Source of the DNA: Diphasiastrum complanatum
Lineage: Eukaryota > Streptophyta > Lycopodiopsida > Lycopodiales > Lycopodiaceae
Direction: 5' to 3'
Assembly: GCA_029204225.1 (NCBI GenBank)
Contig: CM055108.1
Span: 212,217-276,216 of the forward strand
Length of the DNA stretch: 64,000 nt
The notes below the pieces were generated by a model, which was not told the origin of the DNA, made no database searches, and saw only the letters and a program-made list of their open reading frames with translations. Positions 11,728 to 22,906 of the stretch are shown piece by piece (the first letter of the stretch is position 1; each line of letters begins with the position of its first letter). A program made the position numbers and the translations under genes.

Positions 11728-12290
11728 TTGTTGGTAGAGATGTCATTTTTTATGAGGGAAACATTCCAAAGGTGTCTTCAAGCATGATTGATGGTAAAGT
11801 AGATGGATCTAACATTCTTGATGTTGATGAGAAGGATCCTACTTTGGATGGTGGTGATGATGGACCTTCATCAAGTCAAAAGCCAAGGAGAACATCAAGA
11901 GAAAGACAAGTACCTTCAAGGCTCACATATGATCAAAAGGGTAAGCAAGTAGTTTTTGGAAATTATGTTGCTTTCCTAACCTCTTTGGATGATCCTACAA
12001 GTGTAGATCAAGCAAGGAAAGAAGAGGAGTGGATCCAAGCAATGGATCTCGAGTATCAAGCTCTTATGAAGAGTGGAACATCTTTTGGAGGATCTTCTTG
12101 TGTACATGGAGCTATGCAAGTGGATGGATGTTATCTTGCTGTAAAATCAAGTATTGGATCTGGAAAACAAAATTTGATCAATGACTTTGATGATCAAGTT
12201 GAAGATCAAGAAATTGATCTCAAAGCGCTTCAACTAGTCAAAAGGGAAGGTGGCAATTTGGAGCTAGTCAAGAACAGCAAGGAGAAGTAA
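11728..12290 (+). pseudogene. Copia integrase-RT linker and start of reverse transcriptase
   Basis: The frame includes 'GRDVIFYEG', a Ser/Pro/Arg-rich linker ending 'RERQVPSRLTYDQKGKQVV', then 'YVAFLTSLDDPTS' and 'KEEEWIQAMDLEYQALMKSGT', which is the N-terminus of copia RT. The rest of RT, including the YVDD catalytic motif, is deleted. From about 12110 the sequence is unrelated to the family consensus I know. It is the product of two internal deletions. Confidence 0.75.
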
Positions 12291-13005
12291 TTGGCAAAGG
12301 TGTTATGGATCTGTTTTTATAGCATATTGAAGACTCAAGTAAGGTCAAAGGAGCAGCAAGGAAGCTTTGTTGAAGTTTACTTTACTTGTTCTATCTCATG
12401 TTTGAGCAATTTCATGATGTGTGCAAATTGTCAAGATATGGTAAAACTAGCTACATTGGTGAGCATTGTTTTGATGTTGGATTTGTACTAGCATTCTTGG
12501 CTGATTTTGCTGATGGAAATGAAGTTATTGGAGGTTCATTATGTCACTCATCCATGGCTAAGTTCTCAAGTGTTGAGCTACTTGGTGCCAATACTTGGAG
12601 ATTGTCAATTTTTGGTGAATTTATGGTCATTTTCTTGTGTCAAGTAGATCTTGAAGATGGACTAGTGCAAACTACTTGGTTTATGGAGTCATGTGGTGCT
12701 AGATTTGCATCATTTATGTACTCACCTACTGTTTTGCTGTATTTTTCCAGAGAGTTCAGAGTTGGGAAGCATGGTGGAATCATTTCATTTACATTCTATT
12801 TGATTCTTCATGTTCTAGTCACATTTTTACATGTAAAATTGATGTAAGAAATAGTGAAGCATCCCAAGTGGACACTATTCTCTATATCAATTATAGTTGT
12901 TTCTATTTTGAGCATTACATGATCATTGAAAGGAGATCTATTCTTAGGAAGAAGATCATTCTTATGATGGACCAAAGTTCTATTGGCAAAAACTATGCTA
13001 GGAGC
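12291..13005 (+). other. Non-homologous filler inside the copia remnant
   Basis: An open frame at 12386-12847 (153 codons) resembles no RT or RNase H segment and has no motif I recognise. It lies between the RT start and the RNase H scrap of the same copia element and may be unrelated DNA captured during deletion or repair. Confidence 0.3.
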
Positions 13006-13155
13006 ATTGGAAGCTAGGAAAGCGAGTTTTGAGGTACATCATTGGAACTCAAGATTTTGGCATATTGTATGAGGGATCATCACCTAATCTTTTTGGATTT
13101 TCAGATTCGGACTATGCTGGAGATGTAATGGATAGGAAATCCATTAGTTCTTATT
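13006..13155 (+). pseudogene. Copia RNase H scrap
   Basis: Conceptual translation gives 'HWKLGKRVLRYIIGTQDFGI' followed by 'LFGFSDSDYAGDVMDRKSI'. This is the diagnostic start of copia RNase H, including the first catalytic Asp region (SDSDYAGD). It ends abruptly near 13160, where a minus-strand copia gag begins. Confidence 0.85.
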
Positions 13156-13667
13156 GTATTTAAGGAGGATGCTGATTTTCTGATCTCCTCTTGTAGGAGC
13201 AGCGAGATTACTCTTGATAGAGTGAGGTTCTCCTCGGTAGAAATTGTCATTACCCAATTTTTGTAGGCTTCAAGTAGACTCAATAATAGAGTCATGAGTG
13301 CATCGAAATCTTCTATGACTGAGCCTGTTGCAATCATCTACTCCATGAGATTTGTAAAAGTGTTGAGGTGACTCGAAACACTATCTGCTTCAGACATTCT
13401 GAGGTTGAAAAATTTCTTCCTCAGATGGAGCTTGGATGTAACATCTCTAATGTCATAGAGAGTTGCTAGGATGTCCCATGCATCCTTGGTTGTCTGAGCA
13501 ACACGTATGTGGCTAATCTGAGTGTCCTTTATGTTGAGAGTGATCATGGCAAATGCTTTGTCATCTCTCAGTCTCCACTCGGTGATGACGGTTGCATCAC
13601 CATCTGGTTTGAGTTCTGTGCCATCAACGATGTTCCACAGTTCTTTGGCTAGAAGTATAACCTTCAT
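13101..13667 (-). pseudogene. Ty1/copia gag with one in-frame stop
   Basis: Two consecutive frames (13667-13338 and 13337-13101) are the same reading frame separated by a single TAG. Together they give copia gag: 'AKELWNIVDGTEL', 'LATLYDIRDVTSKLHLRKKFF', 'VSSHLNTF' and 'LLSLLEAYKNWV'. The last ~60 bp run antisense into the RNase H scrap of the preceding element, so the true junction is near 13160. It is similar in block order to the gag at 6485-7021. Confidence 0.85.
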
Positions 13668-13870
13668 CTTGAATTTCCAAGATGGTAGTTATCTCCATCG
13701 AGTTTGTCAATGAGAGATGAACTAGATGATGGATCCATTTTGGTTGAACGAGATCGTTGATAGAAACAACGACTGTCGAAATAATGTTGGCTGCACATTT
13801 GCTAGAAAGACGTCTTGATAGAAACAAGATTGATAATCTGCAGTAAAAATGCAGATTACTGAAATGCCTA

Positions 13871-14300
13871 CTCTGATACCATGTCGTAAAACAGTGGTCG
13901 TGAGCGCAGCGGAGGCTCAGTTGCTCAGAGCGTAGGTGTGTAGGAACGGAAACGCAACAGTTAGCAGTAGAAATATTCAAGTAGAAAAATCCATACAGTT
14001 TGTGCAAATGAACGACTCAATAGTGAGACAAAAATTGCACTCTGATAAAAATATCAACAATGAGTACAATGGATTGAAGTAATAACTTCAGCTTGCTGAG
14101 CGTGATAACACTGGCTACAGGTAACTCTGCTTAAAAAGAATTTCCAAAAATTAACACTTACATAGCTTGTTTCAACTAATATAGAGATTTACAAGAGAGG
14201 AAATATCTTACAAGCCTTTAAGACTACTTATGCCAATCTTTGCATATGTACAAAAGTTGATAACCGTCAATCGCCTTTGGATATTTGTTTGTCCAGCTGT
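13871..14300 (-). mobile_element. Primer-binding site and probable 5' LTR of the minus-strand copia
   Basis: TGGTATCAGAG (minus strand, 13881-13871) is the copia primer-binding site, and a TG directly adjacent at 13882 marks the inner LTR edge. The LTR outer limit is unclear; I place it near 14300 on loose resemblance to the block at 33653, where both carry 'tcgcctttgga'. The 210 bp between gag and this site would be the leader. Confidence 0.55.
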
Positions 14301-15131
14301 TTTAGGGTTACTCATCCATTGGCGAAGTCGGTCAGCAAAAATGCGAAAAAGACGAAAGTGCCTTAAAATGATTTCTAAGGTATTCTGGCCACTTGGCCAG
14401 TGTATCGCATTTTTCGCTAAGGAGCGAAAAAGACGAAAAAGGTGAAGGTGCCTAAAAATGATTTCTAAGTCATAGAAAATCTCGAAGGGGAAAAATGTGA
14501 AGGCCTAAAAGTATGTTGTCGGCCTTCGGTTTTTCAGGATGCTCATTACTTGAACGATTTGTTTTAAGGTTGAGCATAAGAAATCTAACAAGTGCTATAG
14601 TATTTGTCGAGCTGATTGTTGAGGAAGCCAAGCTCCTTGCATGGGACCATAATATCGACCATGATTACAAATTGAAGATGACCGTTATACAATGAGTCAG
14701 AAATATAATTTTTAAAATTTTACAATCACTTGCTTAATCTATCAACTATTTCACATAATAACAACTTGCACACAAATGGTATTTTTATTTTTTGTGCTAA
14801 GCTTGCTTAATCTAACAAGTATTTTACTTAATAACAAATTGCACACAAGTGATATTTTTATTTTTTATGCTATTTTAGTGTAAAACTTTGAAACTATTTT
14901 GCAATACTTCATCCAAATTTTAACTAATGGCAAAATATACAATCTTGCAAAATAATAAATTCATTTTTGAATTTAGAATTCAAGAAGCACTTGAATCTCA
15001 AAAAATTGTAAGTTCACAAAAAAGAATTGTGTCTTGTGCCATTTCTCGTTTCATAAGATTTTGTGTTATTTTTGGTGAGAAAGAGAAAAAGGGGTAGAGA
15101 GGAGATAGGTGATAGGTGAATAAGGATGTGG
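14301..15131. other. Gene-free stretch with one direct repeat
   Basis: A ~40-bp direct repeat occurs at about 14340-14380 and 14422-14470 (cgaaaaagacgaaa...gtgcct..aaaatgatttctaag). The remainder is AT-rich. No gene was recognised. Confidence 0.4.

Positions 15132-15209
<78 letters not shown>
15132..15209. repeat. Compound (TG)n-(AG)n microsatellite
   Basis: About 47 bp of TG repeats pass directly into about 31 bp of AG repeats, 55 bp upstream of the LTR at 15265. Open frames reported across it are artefacts of the repeat. Confidence 0.97.
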
Positions 15210-15213
<4 letters not shown>

Positions 15214-15264
15214 TGGAAGTTGGAATTGGTTAAGTGAGAGAGGAGTAGGGCGCCCCTACCTAAG

Positions 15265-16492
15265 TGTTGTAAAGCTACCTTTACAAGCTTTACTTTCGGC
15301 GCCATCGGCGCTAGCTATGTCCCCGGCGCCAGCAGCGCCCTGCTGCTCCCGGCGTTGCTCCCGGCGCCACTATGACCAAAATCCAGCCGGCGCCAAGTTC
15401 CTATGGCTGAAAATCTTTGATCGGTTCTAGCGGAGTCCAGAGAGCTCAGATCGATGTGCAATCACCTCACACGATCTAGGCATGATTAAAGGAAGCCTGG
15501 GGATCAATAAAATCTAGAGAGAGAAAATGACTTTCTAGAAAGAGAAAATCCTAGAGAGAGAAAAACGTGCTTTACCAGCTTGGGTAGAGTGCTTGGTATG
15601 AGGGGGGGGGGCGAATCACACCAATACTATAGGGGAGTGCGGGTTGCGACTCAGGGCGAGCTCCAACCAAGTCTGAGCCTCCCTTGCTGGAATGTTGTCA
15701 TGGCTCTCGCATTGGCATGCTAGCGCCCCGGAGACTAGGGTCGGTCACACACTTGAAATGTAACCTTCTCAGATTTATCAATAAAGTGGGATTTTCTCAA
15801 ACTGACTCTGATTACCTTCTGGGTTTCAATGTTCGGTAAAAGCGCCAGTTGTAAGGTCGCTTTCAAAATTTTTAACTTGGCACACAGCTGAGGGTTGTAT
15901 CCCAGGACGCCAGCGGTATGCCGTCGGGACCATTCGGTCCGTGGCGCCAGCGGTATGCTGTCGGGACCATTTGGTCCAGGAACTGGTTGTCTCCATATTT
16001 ATCGCGGCTTGGAGTTCTAAGTGTTCCTTGCATGAACGTGAATGGGTTAAGCTATTGGGGAACGGGCTCTAACCTGTCGGCTGAGTTGGATGGCTTGCTT
16101 GGGTGGAAGTTACCTGTTTATGGCTGTCCAGTCTGGCGTGGCGCCAGGTTGGCTTCCAACGCTCGTGATGAAGCTTTCAGTTGGTTAAGTCTGATGTAAG
16201 TCAGACCGCTTGCTTGGAATGGATGTTACTCGTTTGTAACAAAGCTTCGAGTTGGCCAAGTTTGATGTATGTCAGGCGGCTTGCTTGGAGGGAAGTCACC
16301 CACATCGGGACCCCCGATCTGGCATGGCGCCAGGTTGGATCTCAATGTTGGTTTTTGGAACTTCAAGCTGGTTAAGTCTGATCATTGTTGGCGAGTTGGC
16401 TGCTTGTATGTCAAGTGGGTTTGGATGGCAAGAGTTGAAGGCTGGGAAGCTAAGTCGTGGTTCTTGGCCCCCTTTGGGATGCCTGCGCTACA
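15265..16492 (+). repeat. 5' LTR with internal tandem duplications
   Basis: Within the LTR, a ~38-bp unit (gccagcggtatgc.gtcggg) is duplicated around 15910-15977. A ~70-bp unit containing 'agttgg..aagt.tgatgta' is repeated two to three times between about 16165 and 16400. GGCGCC-rich motifs cluster at 15298-15395. The 3' copy keeps the first duplication (19448-19515) but ends before the second. Confidence 0.8.
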
Positions 16493-18813
16493 TGTGGTAT
16501 CAGAGCCGACTGGCCGGTCAGCTATGCGGATCTCACGAAAATGGCCACGGTTTGGGGTTCATCAAGACAACTGTTGTGCAAGGTGCTGCCCACCGTGTAA
16601 GCACGGGTGCGTCCACGGTCGGGGTGGTCGGCAGAACGGGGGACTTGATAAGTCAAGGTGCTGCCCTTGAGGTGTAAGCATGGTCAGTTCTCGCGGTTCG
16701 GGCTTGGCGCTGTCTGCACGTAGGACAGATGAGGCAAAGTGCTGTCTAGGGAGGTGAAAGCACGGTCTGTACCTTGCGGGGTGCGGGGCGACATATTCGA
16801 ACTGTACGGGTTAACCATTGATACAGAGATGCTGCTCGAATTCGGGTGTAAAGCACGGGTGGTTAGCTGCCGGTGCGGGATAGCTGCCGATCGTTTAGCT
16901 ATAAGGGCTATCGACCAAAAAGTGGTGGGGCGTGACTGAGGCAATGTGCTGCTTAATGGTGAAAGCACGGATAGTTGGAGGGGTGTCCTATGTGGGCTGA
17001 TTCCGTGATCGATTTGTATGGGCGCAGCTAGGCAAAGGTCCGTTGGCAGGACCATTTCAAAGGGGGACCTTGTCTTTGTTAGTTGTTAGTAAACCTGCCT
17101 GAGTGTCTTACTTGTATGTATTCGTGGTGAGTCTTAGTACTCGTGCTTTGTCTGGTTTGCATGATTGCTTGTGATACAAGGAGCTGATGGCTCGAGAAGG
17201 AACCTTTTCTTTTGAAGGCTGATACCATCAAACAAAGAGGACTACAGAATCTGTGGGGCGGATTTGCAGTTCAAGTACTCGCACGTGAACGGCAACGAAA
17301 CGACTCAATGTTTACAAAGGATGGATGGCTAGCCTGTTTCTTGGGTTAGTTTCATTTGCGACAATGCTCACCACACGCAAGCAGGAAGTCAAAAGTTGGA
17401 AAGGGCAATTTCAGGGGAGATCTTCTATGGAGCAGTTGGTCTTCATTTTGGGACGGCCACCTTGGGAACTGAAACTCATTGAGCATGGGTGATATCCAGT
17501 ATCAGTTGGGTTTTTCCTCAAAGGGGAAAGACTAGGATCCTCTTCAGAGATTGGCAACAAGTTGGATCTAGCCATAATCCTAGCAGATGGGAAGCAAAGT
17601 GTTGGAAAGGCTTTTTGTCCGAAGAACTCTACTCTAAGTCCGATCAGCTGATTTTATTAAGTGGAGGGGAACTATCACACACACCTCTCTCTTGGGGCAA
17701 ATTTTGAATGAAAGTTGATCAAAATGGGGGCAAATTCAAGGTGACCTAGCCATACTCACACGAGGAGACTGGTGAACTTTGGACCTAATAAGTTGACAAG
17801 TTTTTGTTGTGGAAAGGAAAGTTTGCTATAGGCTTTCTCTGGACCAGCAATGATGAGAAAACATATGAGTACGCTGGCTTGTGTTACGTGTAAGGCAGCT
17901 GATCAATGAAGGAACTGTGAAAGTTGAGTCTTGCATGAGAGACTTGGTATTTCGAACGGACGCTAAGGGACAGTTCGCCTTGAGATCGGACTAGTGCAAA
18001 CTCTGGGTGCATGTGTTTGATTCAAAGAGAGCTACTTGAAGCCAAGCTCGATGTACACTTCTTGTTTTGACTGTGAGGCAACTGACCAGTGATGGAATTG
18101 TGAAAGTCAAGTTTTGCGCAACGGACATGGTGCTTCAAACAAACGCGAAGAGATAGTTCGGATGCGGATCAAACTGGTGCGACCCTTTGGCTTTCCATGA
18201 GGTCAATGGTTACATTTGGGCTGATTCAAAGAGCTACTTCAAGCTAAGTGAGAGGTGCATTGCGGAGTACTCAATCTTTGCCTACCTTAAAGAGCCAAGA
18301 TGGAAAAGTATCAAGATCATGCTGGGACAAGGAGAGAAATCAAGGTGCAGAAGCAACAAGGCACGGAGTGGACCATAAAGTGGGCAATCAACGATAAATC
18401 CTTTGGCTCAGGGAGCCCTGACACCTGTGCGGAACTGAACAAATCTGGAGCTCAGGGAGCTCAACACAAAGTGCATCAAGGACAAATCAGGAGCTCAAAG
18501 GAGTTCCAAAGTCGAAAGTCAGAAGCAACAGGGGCGAACATTTCAAAGAAAGGTAAGGTTTTTGGGTTTTACGAAAGCGATATCAAATTTACGCTTTTCC
18601 CAGACAAAGATATATTTTCAAGTTATGTAATCTTTCAGTACAAAGAGCTGAGCCTCCGACTTGTGGTGTGCCAGCTTCAATGTTAATAAAAAGTGGCCAG
18701 TAAATTGAGTATTGTGCCAAGTAGCTTAAATGTATAGTTATTTTAATTGGGAGACACCTTTACTTTAATCTGACATCTGATGAGGATATCAGATTTTATA
18801 AAGGTGGGGTGGA
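16493..18813 (+). other. Non-coding interior of the LARD-like element
   Basis: The start contains a degenerate tandem repeat in which 'caaggtgctgcc' and 'gtgtaagcacgg' recur at about 16578, 16656, 16736 and 16941. The later part (17060-18790) holds only short, unsupported frames. A GGAGCTC-rich patch lies at 18440-18510 and the purine tract at its end. The interior may carry packaging or dimerisation signals only. Confidence 0.6.
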
Positions 18814-19556
18814 TGTTGTAAAGCTACCTTTACAAGCTTTACTTCCGGCGCCATCAGCGCCAGCTATGTCCCCGGCGCCAGCAGCGCCCCTGCTGCTCCC
18901 GGCACCACTGTGACCAGAATCCAGTCGACTCCAAGTTCCTATGGCTGAAAATCTTTGATCGGTTCTAGCGGAGTCCAGAGAGCTCAGATCGATGTGCAAT
19001 CACCTCACACGATCTAGGCATGATTAAAGAAAGCTTGGGGATCAGTAAAATCTAGAGAGAGAAAATGACTTTCTAGTTAGAGAAAATTTTAGAGAGAGAA
19101 AAACGTGCTTTACCAGCTTGGGTAGAGTGCTTGGTATGAAGGGGGGTGCCGAATCACACCAATACTATAGGGGAGTGCGGGTTGCGACTCAGGGCGAGCT
19201 CCAACCAAGTCTCAGCCTCCCTTGCTGGAATGTTGTCATGGCTCTCGCCTTGGCATGCTAGCGCCCCGGAGACTAGGGTCGGTCACACACTTGAAATGTA
19301 ACCTTCTCAGATTTATCAATAAAGTGGGATTTTTCTCAAACTGACTCTGATTACCTTCTGGGATTCAGTGTTTGGTAAAAGCACTAGATGTAAGGCCGCT
19401 TTCAAAATTTTTAACTTGGCACATAGCTGAGGGTTGTATCCCAGGACGCCAGCGGTATGCCGTCGGGACCATTCGGTCCGTGGCGCCAACGGTATGCTGT
19501 CGGGACCATTTGGTCCAGGAACTGGTTGTCTCCATATCTGTCGCGGCTTGGGGTCC
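18814..19556 (+). repeat. 3' LTR, truncated
   Basis: Begins TGTTGTAAAG as in the 5' LTR and follows it to the 'cgcggcttgg' block, after which the two copies diverge. A 3' target-site duplication cannot be seen because the end is lost. Confidence 0.88.
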
Positions 19557-21524
19557 CCAACCATGTTGGATAGGATCCAAAGGAGTGATCAATCCATCGG
19601 CCCATCCCCATTTCTTATAGACTCTTCTGAGCCCTCATTATAGATTAATGGAATAGCCTTCATTATAGATTTGGAAAAGACTTCATAAGGTACCATTCAT
19701 AAGCTTTAAGAAGCTTTCGAATTCTTGTTCTTGTTCCTCGAGTACTTCTTCACATACTTGCACATACCCTTAAAGAAAGGTTAGATGTGAAATCATACCA
19801 TTTTTGCTAAGTTCTTAGATCCTTAGATTATACTAATATAACTTGTATATCTTCACAAAGCTGTTAGCATGAATCACAGTTTCATAAATTTCTCATCTTC
19901 AGGTAGTAATACCTACACATGCACTCAATTCTTTTGAGTAATCAAACTCATCTAATATTCAAATATGAGATCATATCTAGTTCAATCTTAATAACAAAAT
20001 TTATGCAAAAATGAATGGAAGATGGGATAACCTTTATTTATTGGGCATTTTTGCCTACAATTTACATTAATTGAGAATTCTTGATAATTAAACTTATGTT
20101 ATACTTGTCCAACACTACTCTTCACCCAAAGATTCCTTCATTAACCTATACGGATCAATACAAATATAAGAGAGTAATGCTTACTAATGAAATGCTCAAG
20201 ATGCAAAAAGGAAGAAGAGACCTTGAAACATCTTATGAATAGACATCATTAAGCTATTCAATAAAAAGCATCACACATTTAAAGAGCTTACTATATAGAA
20301 ATGGAATTTTTCTAAACTATATTATAGTAGAAGAAGGTCCATCTTGGAGAGTTGGCAATTAACTAGAGCCATTTCGCTTTGGGAGAATGTGGCTTGCTAG
20401 AAATACTCTAGAATTAGATAACAAGTTGTTTCAATGTTTCCTATATTTGTGGTTTTTGGAAGCACACATGTAGTTTTGGCCTTATATTAGAAGAAGCCCT
20501 TCTATGGCTTTGTAGTTTCTCTTCCCCTTTGATCTACAGTTGTTCAAGATCCTCATTGTGCATAAATCTGGAAGAGGAAAAAAAGGGTCCATTCTTATAA
20601 GTACTCATCATTGATTTTGGTAAGTCTCCAAACTCAAAAGAGAAAAAGGAGTTGATCTTTGAGACCAACACAAGCTTTGCCATAAACTTAAAATATCAAT
20701 TTAAAAGTTTAAAGTAAAAAAAAAAGGTCAATAGAATAAAAAAAATTGCTACGTAAACTCACGACAACACATCAACATGAAAGGACATGATCGCAATAGT
20801 AGCTTACGACTTTGTGGCAAAGCTAACATTGATCTCCGAACATTTAGACATCTCTTCTATTGCTTAATTTTATAGATTCCTTAACCAACCAAAACGTACT
20901 TTAGGGACACATCAAGTTCAATATACGCTTGCCAAGAAATGAATTTTTGATGACAAAGACATTTCTTCACCTGAAATCAAAATCTTTTGGGATTTGGCAC
21001 ATACTTTAATATTCATGGGACAATAGCGCTTTTGGCCCTGATATGATGGAACATGTTGCTAGATCGTGCTACATGTGAGCAAAGTTTTCAGATTTTTAAT
21101 TATTGAGCAATTCAAACGTGAATGATTGTTGTTAAACTTGCCCTACACGTGGGGTTGTAAGCCCAAACACAACACAAATTGAGAAGGTTAATTTTAGAAC
21201 TTTCACTTGAAATTTGACTTTTTTTAGGGGTGTGCCCCATTTGTGCTTAGCTCAGTTTGGTTAGGGGCAATTTAACCAAGTTTTTGTTAGGTGTAATGAG
21301 TGTTTAGGGCCCCACTTTATTTTAGCATCTTCTTAACATATACATTGTCCCATTCAGAGTCTTCTTACATTAAGATTTGGCCCAACAACACCAAGAATTA
21401 AGAAGAGTGAATAATGAACATCAACCATCATAAAGGCAACTAGCGGTAGAACAACATCCAACAACAACCCATTTCCAATAGTGATTTTCAACAACATACT
21501 CTAAGCGGGATAGCATTAACCATG
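19557..21524. other. AT-rich stretch without recognisable gene
   Basis: I see no coding frame, RNA gene or LTR signature here. The sequence is AT-rich and of low complexity in places. Confidence 0.5.
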
Positions 21525-21677
21525 CCCTTTCAAGCATGTTAGGAGAGCTCAAAAACTACTCTATTACGGTAGCACAAACAAAACAAATTAAATTAGCTAA
21601 CCCTTTCAAGCGTGTTAGGAGAGCTCAAAAACTACTCTACTACCAGATGCACTAATAGAACAGATTAAATGAGCTAA
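21525..21677. repeat. Two-copy tandem repeat (about 76-77 bp)
   Basis: The unit beginning 'ccctttcaagc.tgttagg' is present at 21525-21600 and again at 21601-21677. The first ~40 bp differ by only two changes; later parts are more diverged. Confidence 0.9.
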
Positions 21678-21724
21678 TTGCAAGTGAGGCGACGACACCA
21701 ATCATTTAGAATTACTTGAAAATT

Positions 21725-22190
21725 GCTATGTGCAGTGGAAAACACACCTTATTGAACGACTTGAGCTAAAATACGCACAGGGGGGATGTACGGGTGTATG
21801 CCCCCCCCTGGCCCCCTCCCCGTTCTGGCAGCCCATGCTCCCCCGATGCCCCCTCCCAGACACCGGCGCCCCCATCCTGGCACTTGGGTCTCGGAGTGCC
21901 ACGTGGTGCCTCCCTCCTTGTCCCATGAGCACTAGGGGGAGTTTGTCGTGGCGCCATATATATGCAAACTCCCCCTTTCCTAGCATGTGTGCTCGGGAGA
22001 GGGTGGCACTACACAGGTGGGCGTCGGGCAGCGTGTGGGTGGCGTCGGGCAGGTGGGGGGGGGAGGTGGGTAACGCCGCCGTGGACAGGTGGCACTGCAC
22101 AGGTGGCGTGGGCAGGTGGGTGGCGCGACGCCGTGCGCATGAGCATAAATGCCTGTGGGATGTGCGCATTTCAGCCAGGGGCTTATTGAA
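21725..22190. other. GC-rich island with open frames on both strands, not called as a gene
   Basis: Runs of C or G and repeated 'caggtggc' and 'gcgtcgggcag' motifs make this block much richer in GC than its surroundings. Frames are open on both strands (for example 21730-22194 plus and 21726-22169 minus) simply because stop codons are GC-poor. It could be an LTR fragment (it holds GGCGCC and a TATATATA-like element at 21955-21962) or an island upstream of the coiled-coil gene. Nothing distinguishes these. Confidence 0.35.
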
Positions 22191-22847
22191 TTAGGTAATT
22201 TTAAGAGACACTTTTCATGTGGCACTAAGTAGAATCTCTTTGCGTTGCCTTTCAAAGAAAGGCAAAGACGGTCCTGAAGGACAGTGCAGGTTTCAAATTT
22301 CAAGCCATCCAGGAAGACCGTTTGATAGTTCCGTTGGCAATGCCTGTTTTCAAAAATTTGAAAACTCTCTGTGCCTCTTCGTTTTTTCTTGCTGCTTCGC
22401 TTTTACTCTACTACGCTACGCTCAATTCTGCTCGATGCTACCATATTTCTTCGCGATCCTCCTCAGTTTTGATAAATGTGATCAGAATTACACTGGAGTG
22501 CAGATAGGCAATGGACTTGAAACCAAGAAGCTGGCAGGAAAGTTGGTGCAGTTTTCAGGCAAATCCTTTTTTCATGGCACCAGATGGCTATGCTCCAAAG
22601 TAGCAATAAGTGACAGAAACCAGAAGGATGATAGCTTATGAGGGAATGGATCTGAAGTTCTCCATCACAAATCACTTGGAATAAATTTTTTTGAGACAAA
22701 CCCATTTTTGCTGATGTTAGCGGGCGGGGGGTGTGGGGTGTATTATTGAATTTGACTCATTATCATATCTGTGCAGAACCCCTTTTGGCTGAAAGGATCA
22801 GATTGCATTTGGATATGCTTTAAGGTGGGAAAGCAAGGAGTCTGAAA

Positions 22848-22886
22848 ATGGCTGACATTAAGGCCAGCTTCGAATTGAAATGCTGA
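22848..22886 (+). promoter_or_regulatory. Upstream ORF before the coiled-coil gene
   Basis: A 12-codon ORF with a favourable start context (AAAATGG) ends 20 bp before the main ATG at 22907. If it lies in the transcript it would reduce initiation at the main start. A second in-frame ATG of the main ORF (22880) overlaps this uORF. Whether it is transcribed cannot be told from the sequence. Confidence 0.4.
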
Positions 22887-22906
22887 GAAACGCTCCTCTG
22901 GAAAAG

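Larger units (their letters stand above)
15265..19556 (+). mobile_element. Non-autonomous LTR retrotransposon (LARD-like)
   Basis: The 5' LTR (15265-16492, 1228 bp) starts TGTTGTAAAG and ends CA. It is followed 2 bp later by a perfect primer-binding site TGGTATCAGAGCC (16495-16507). A purine tract (about 18799-18813, AAAGGTGGGGTGGA) precedes the 3' LTR at 18814, which matches the 5' LTR at roughly 95% or better by eye for ~740 bp and then breaks off near 19556. The 2.3-kb interior has no gag, protease, integrase or RT signature in any frame I examined. The element would therefore depend on enzymes supplied by another element. The missing ~490 bp of the 3' LTR implies a later deletion or rearrangement. 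Each LTR carries an AATAAA at about 15779 or 19318. Confidence 0.9.

Noticed and set aside
12386-12847. A 153-codon host gene inside the copia remnant
   Set aside because: No intron, motif or start context; it lies between two parts of one dead element.
15014-15430. Open frames across the GT/GA microsatellite
   Set aside because: They consist of repeated Ser-Leu, Thr-His, Val-Cys or Arg-Glu dipeptides produced by the simple repeat.
15602-15611. G-run in the 5' LTR as a functional quadruplex
   Set aside because: A single homopolymer run that is shorter in the 3' LTR copy; slippage or sequencing error is simpler.
16495-16507. A tRNA gene at the TGGTATCAGAGCC motif (and similar sites)
   Set aside because: Only the primer-binding complement is present; no cloverleaf or A/B box context follows.
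15918-17055. Several 60-140-codon frames in the 15.9-17.1 kb region
   Set aside because: They lie within an LTR and non-coding retroelement interior, overlap in several frames, and resemble no protein.
19316-19643. Overlapping frames near 19.3-19.6 kb
   Set aside because: They fall in the truncated 3' LTR and mirror equivalent non-coding sequence in the 5' LTR.
21726-22303. GC-rich frames of 75-154 codons on both strands
   Set aside because: Open in many frames at once because of high GC and low stop density; Pro/Arg/Cys-rich without any motif.
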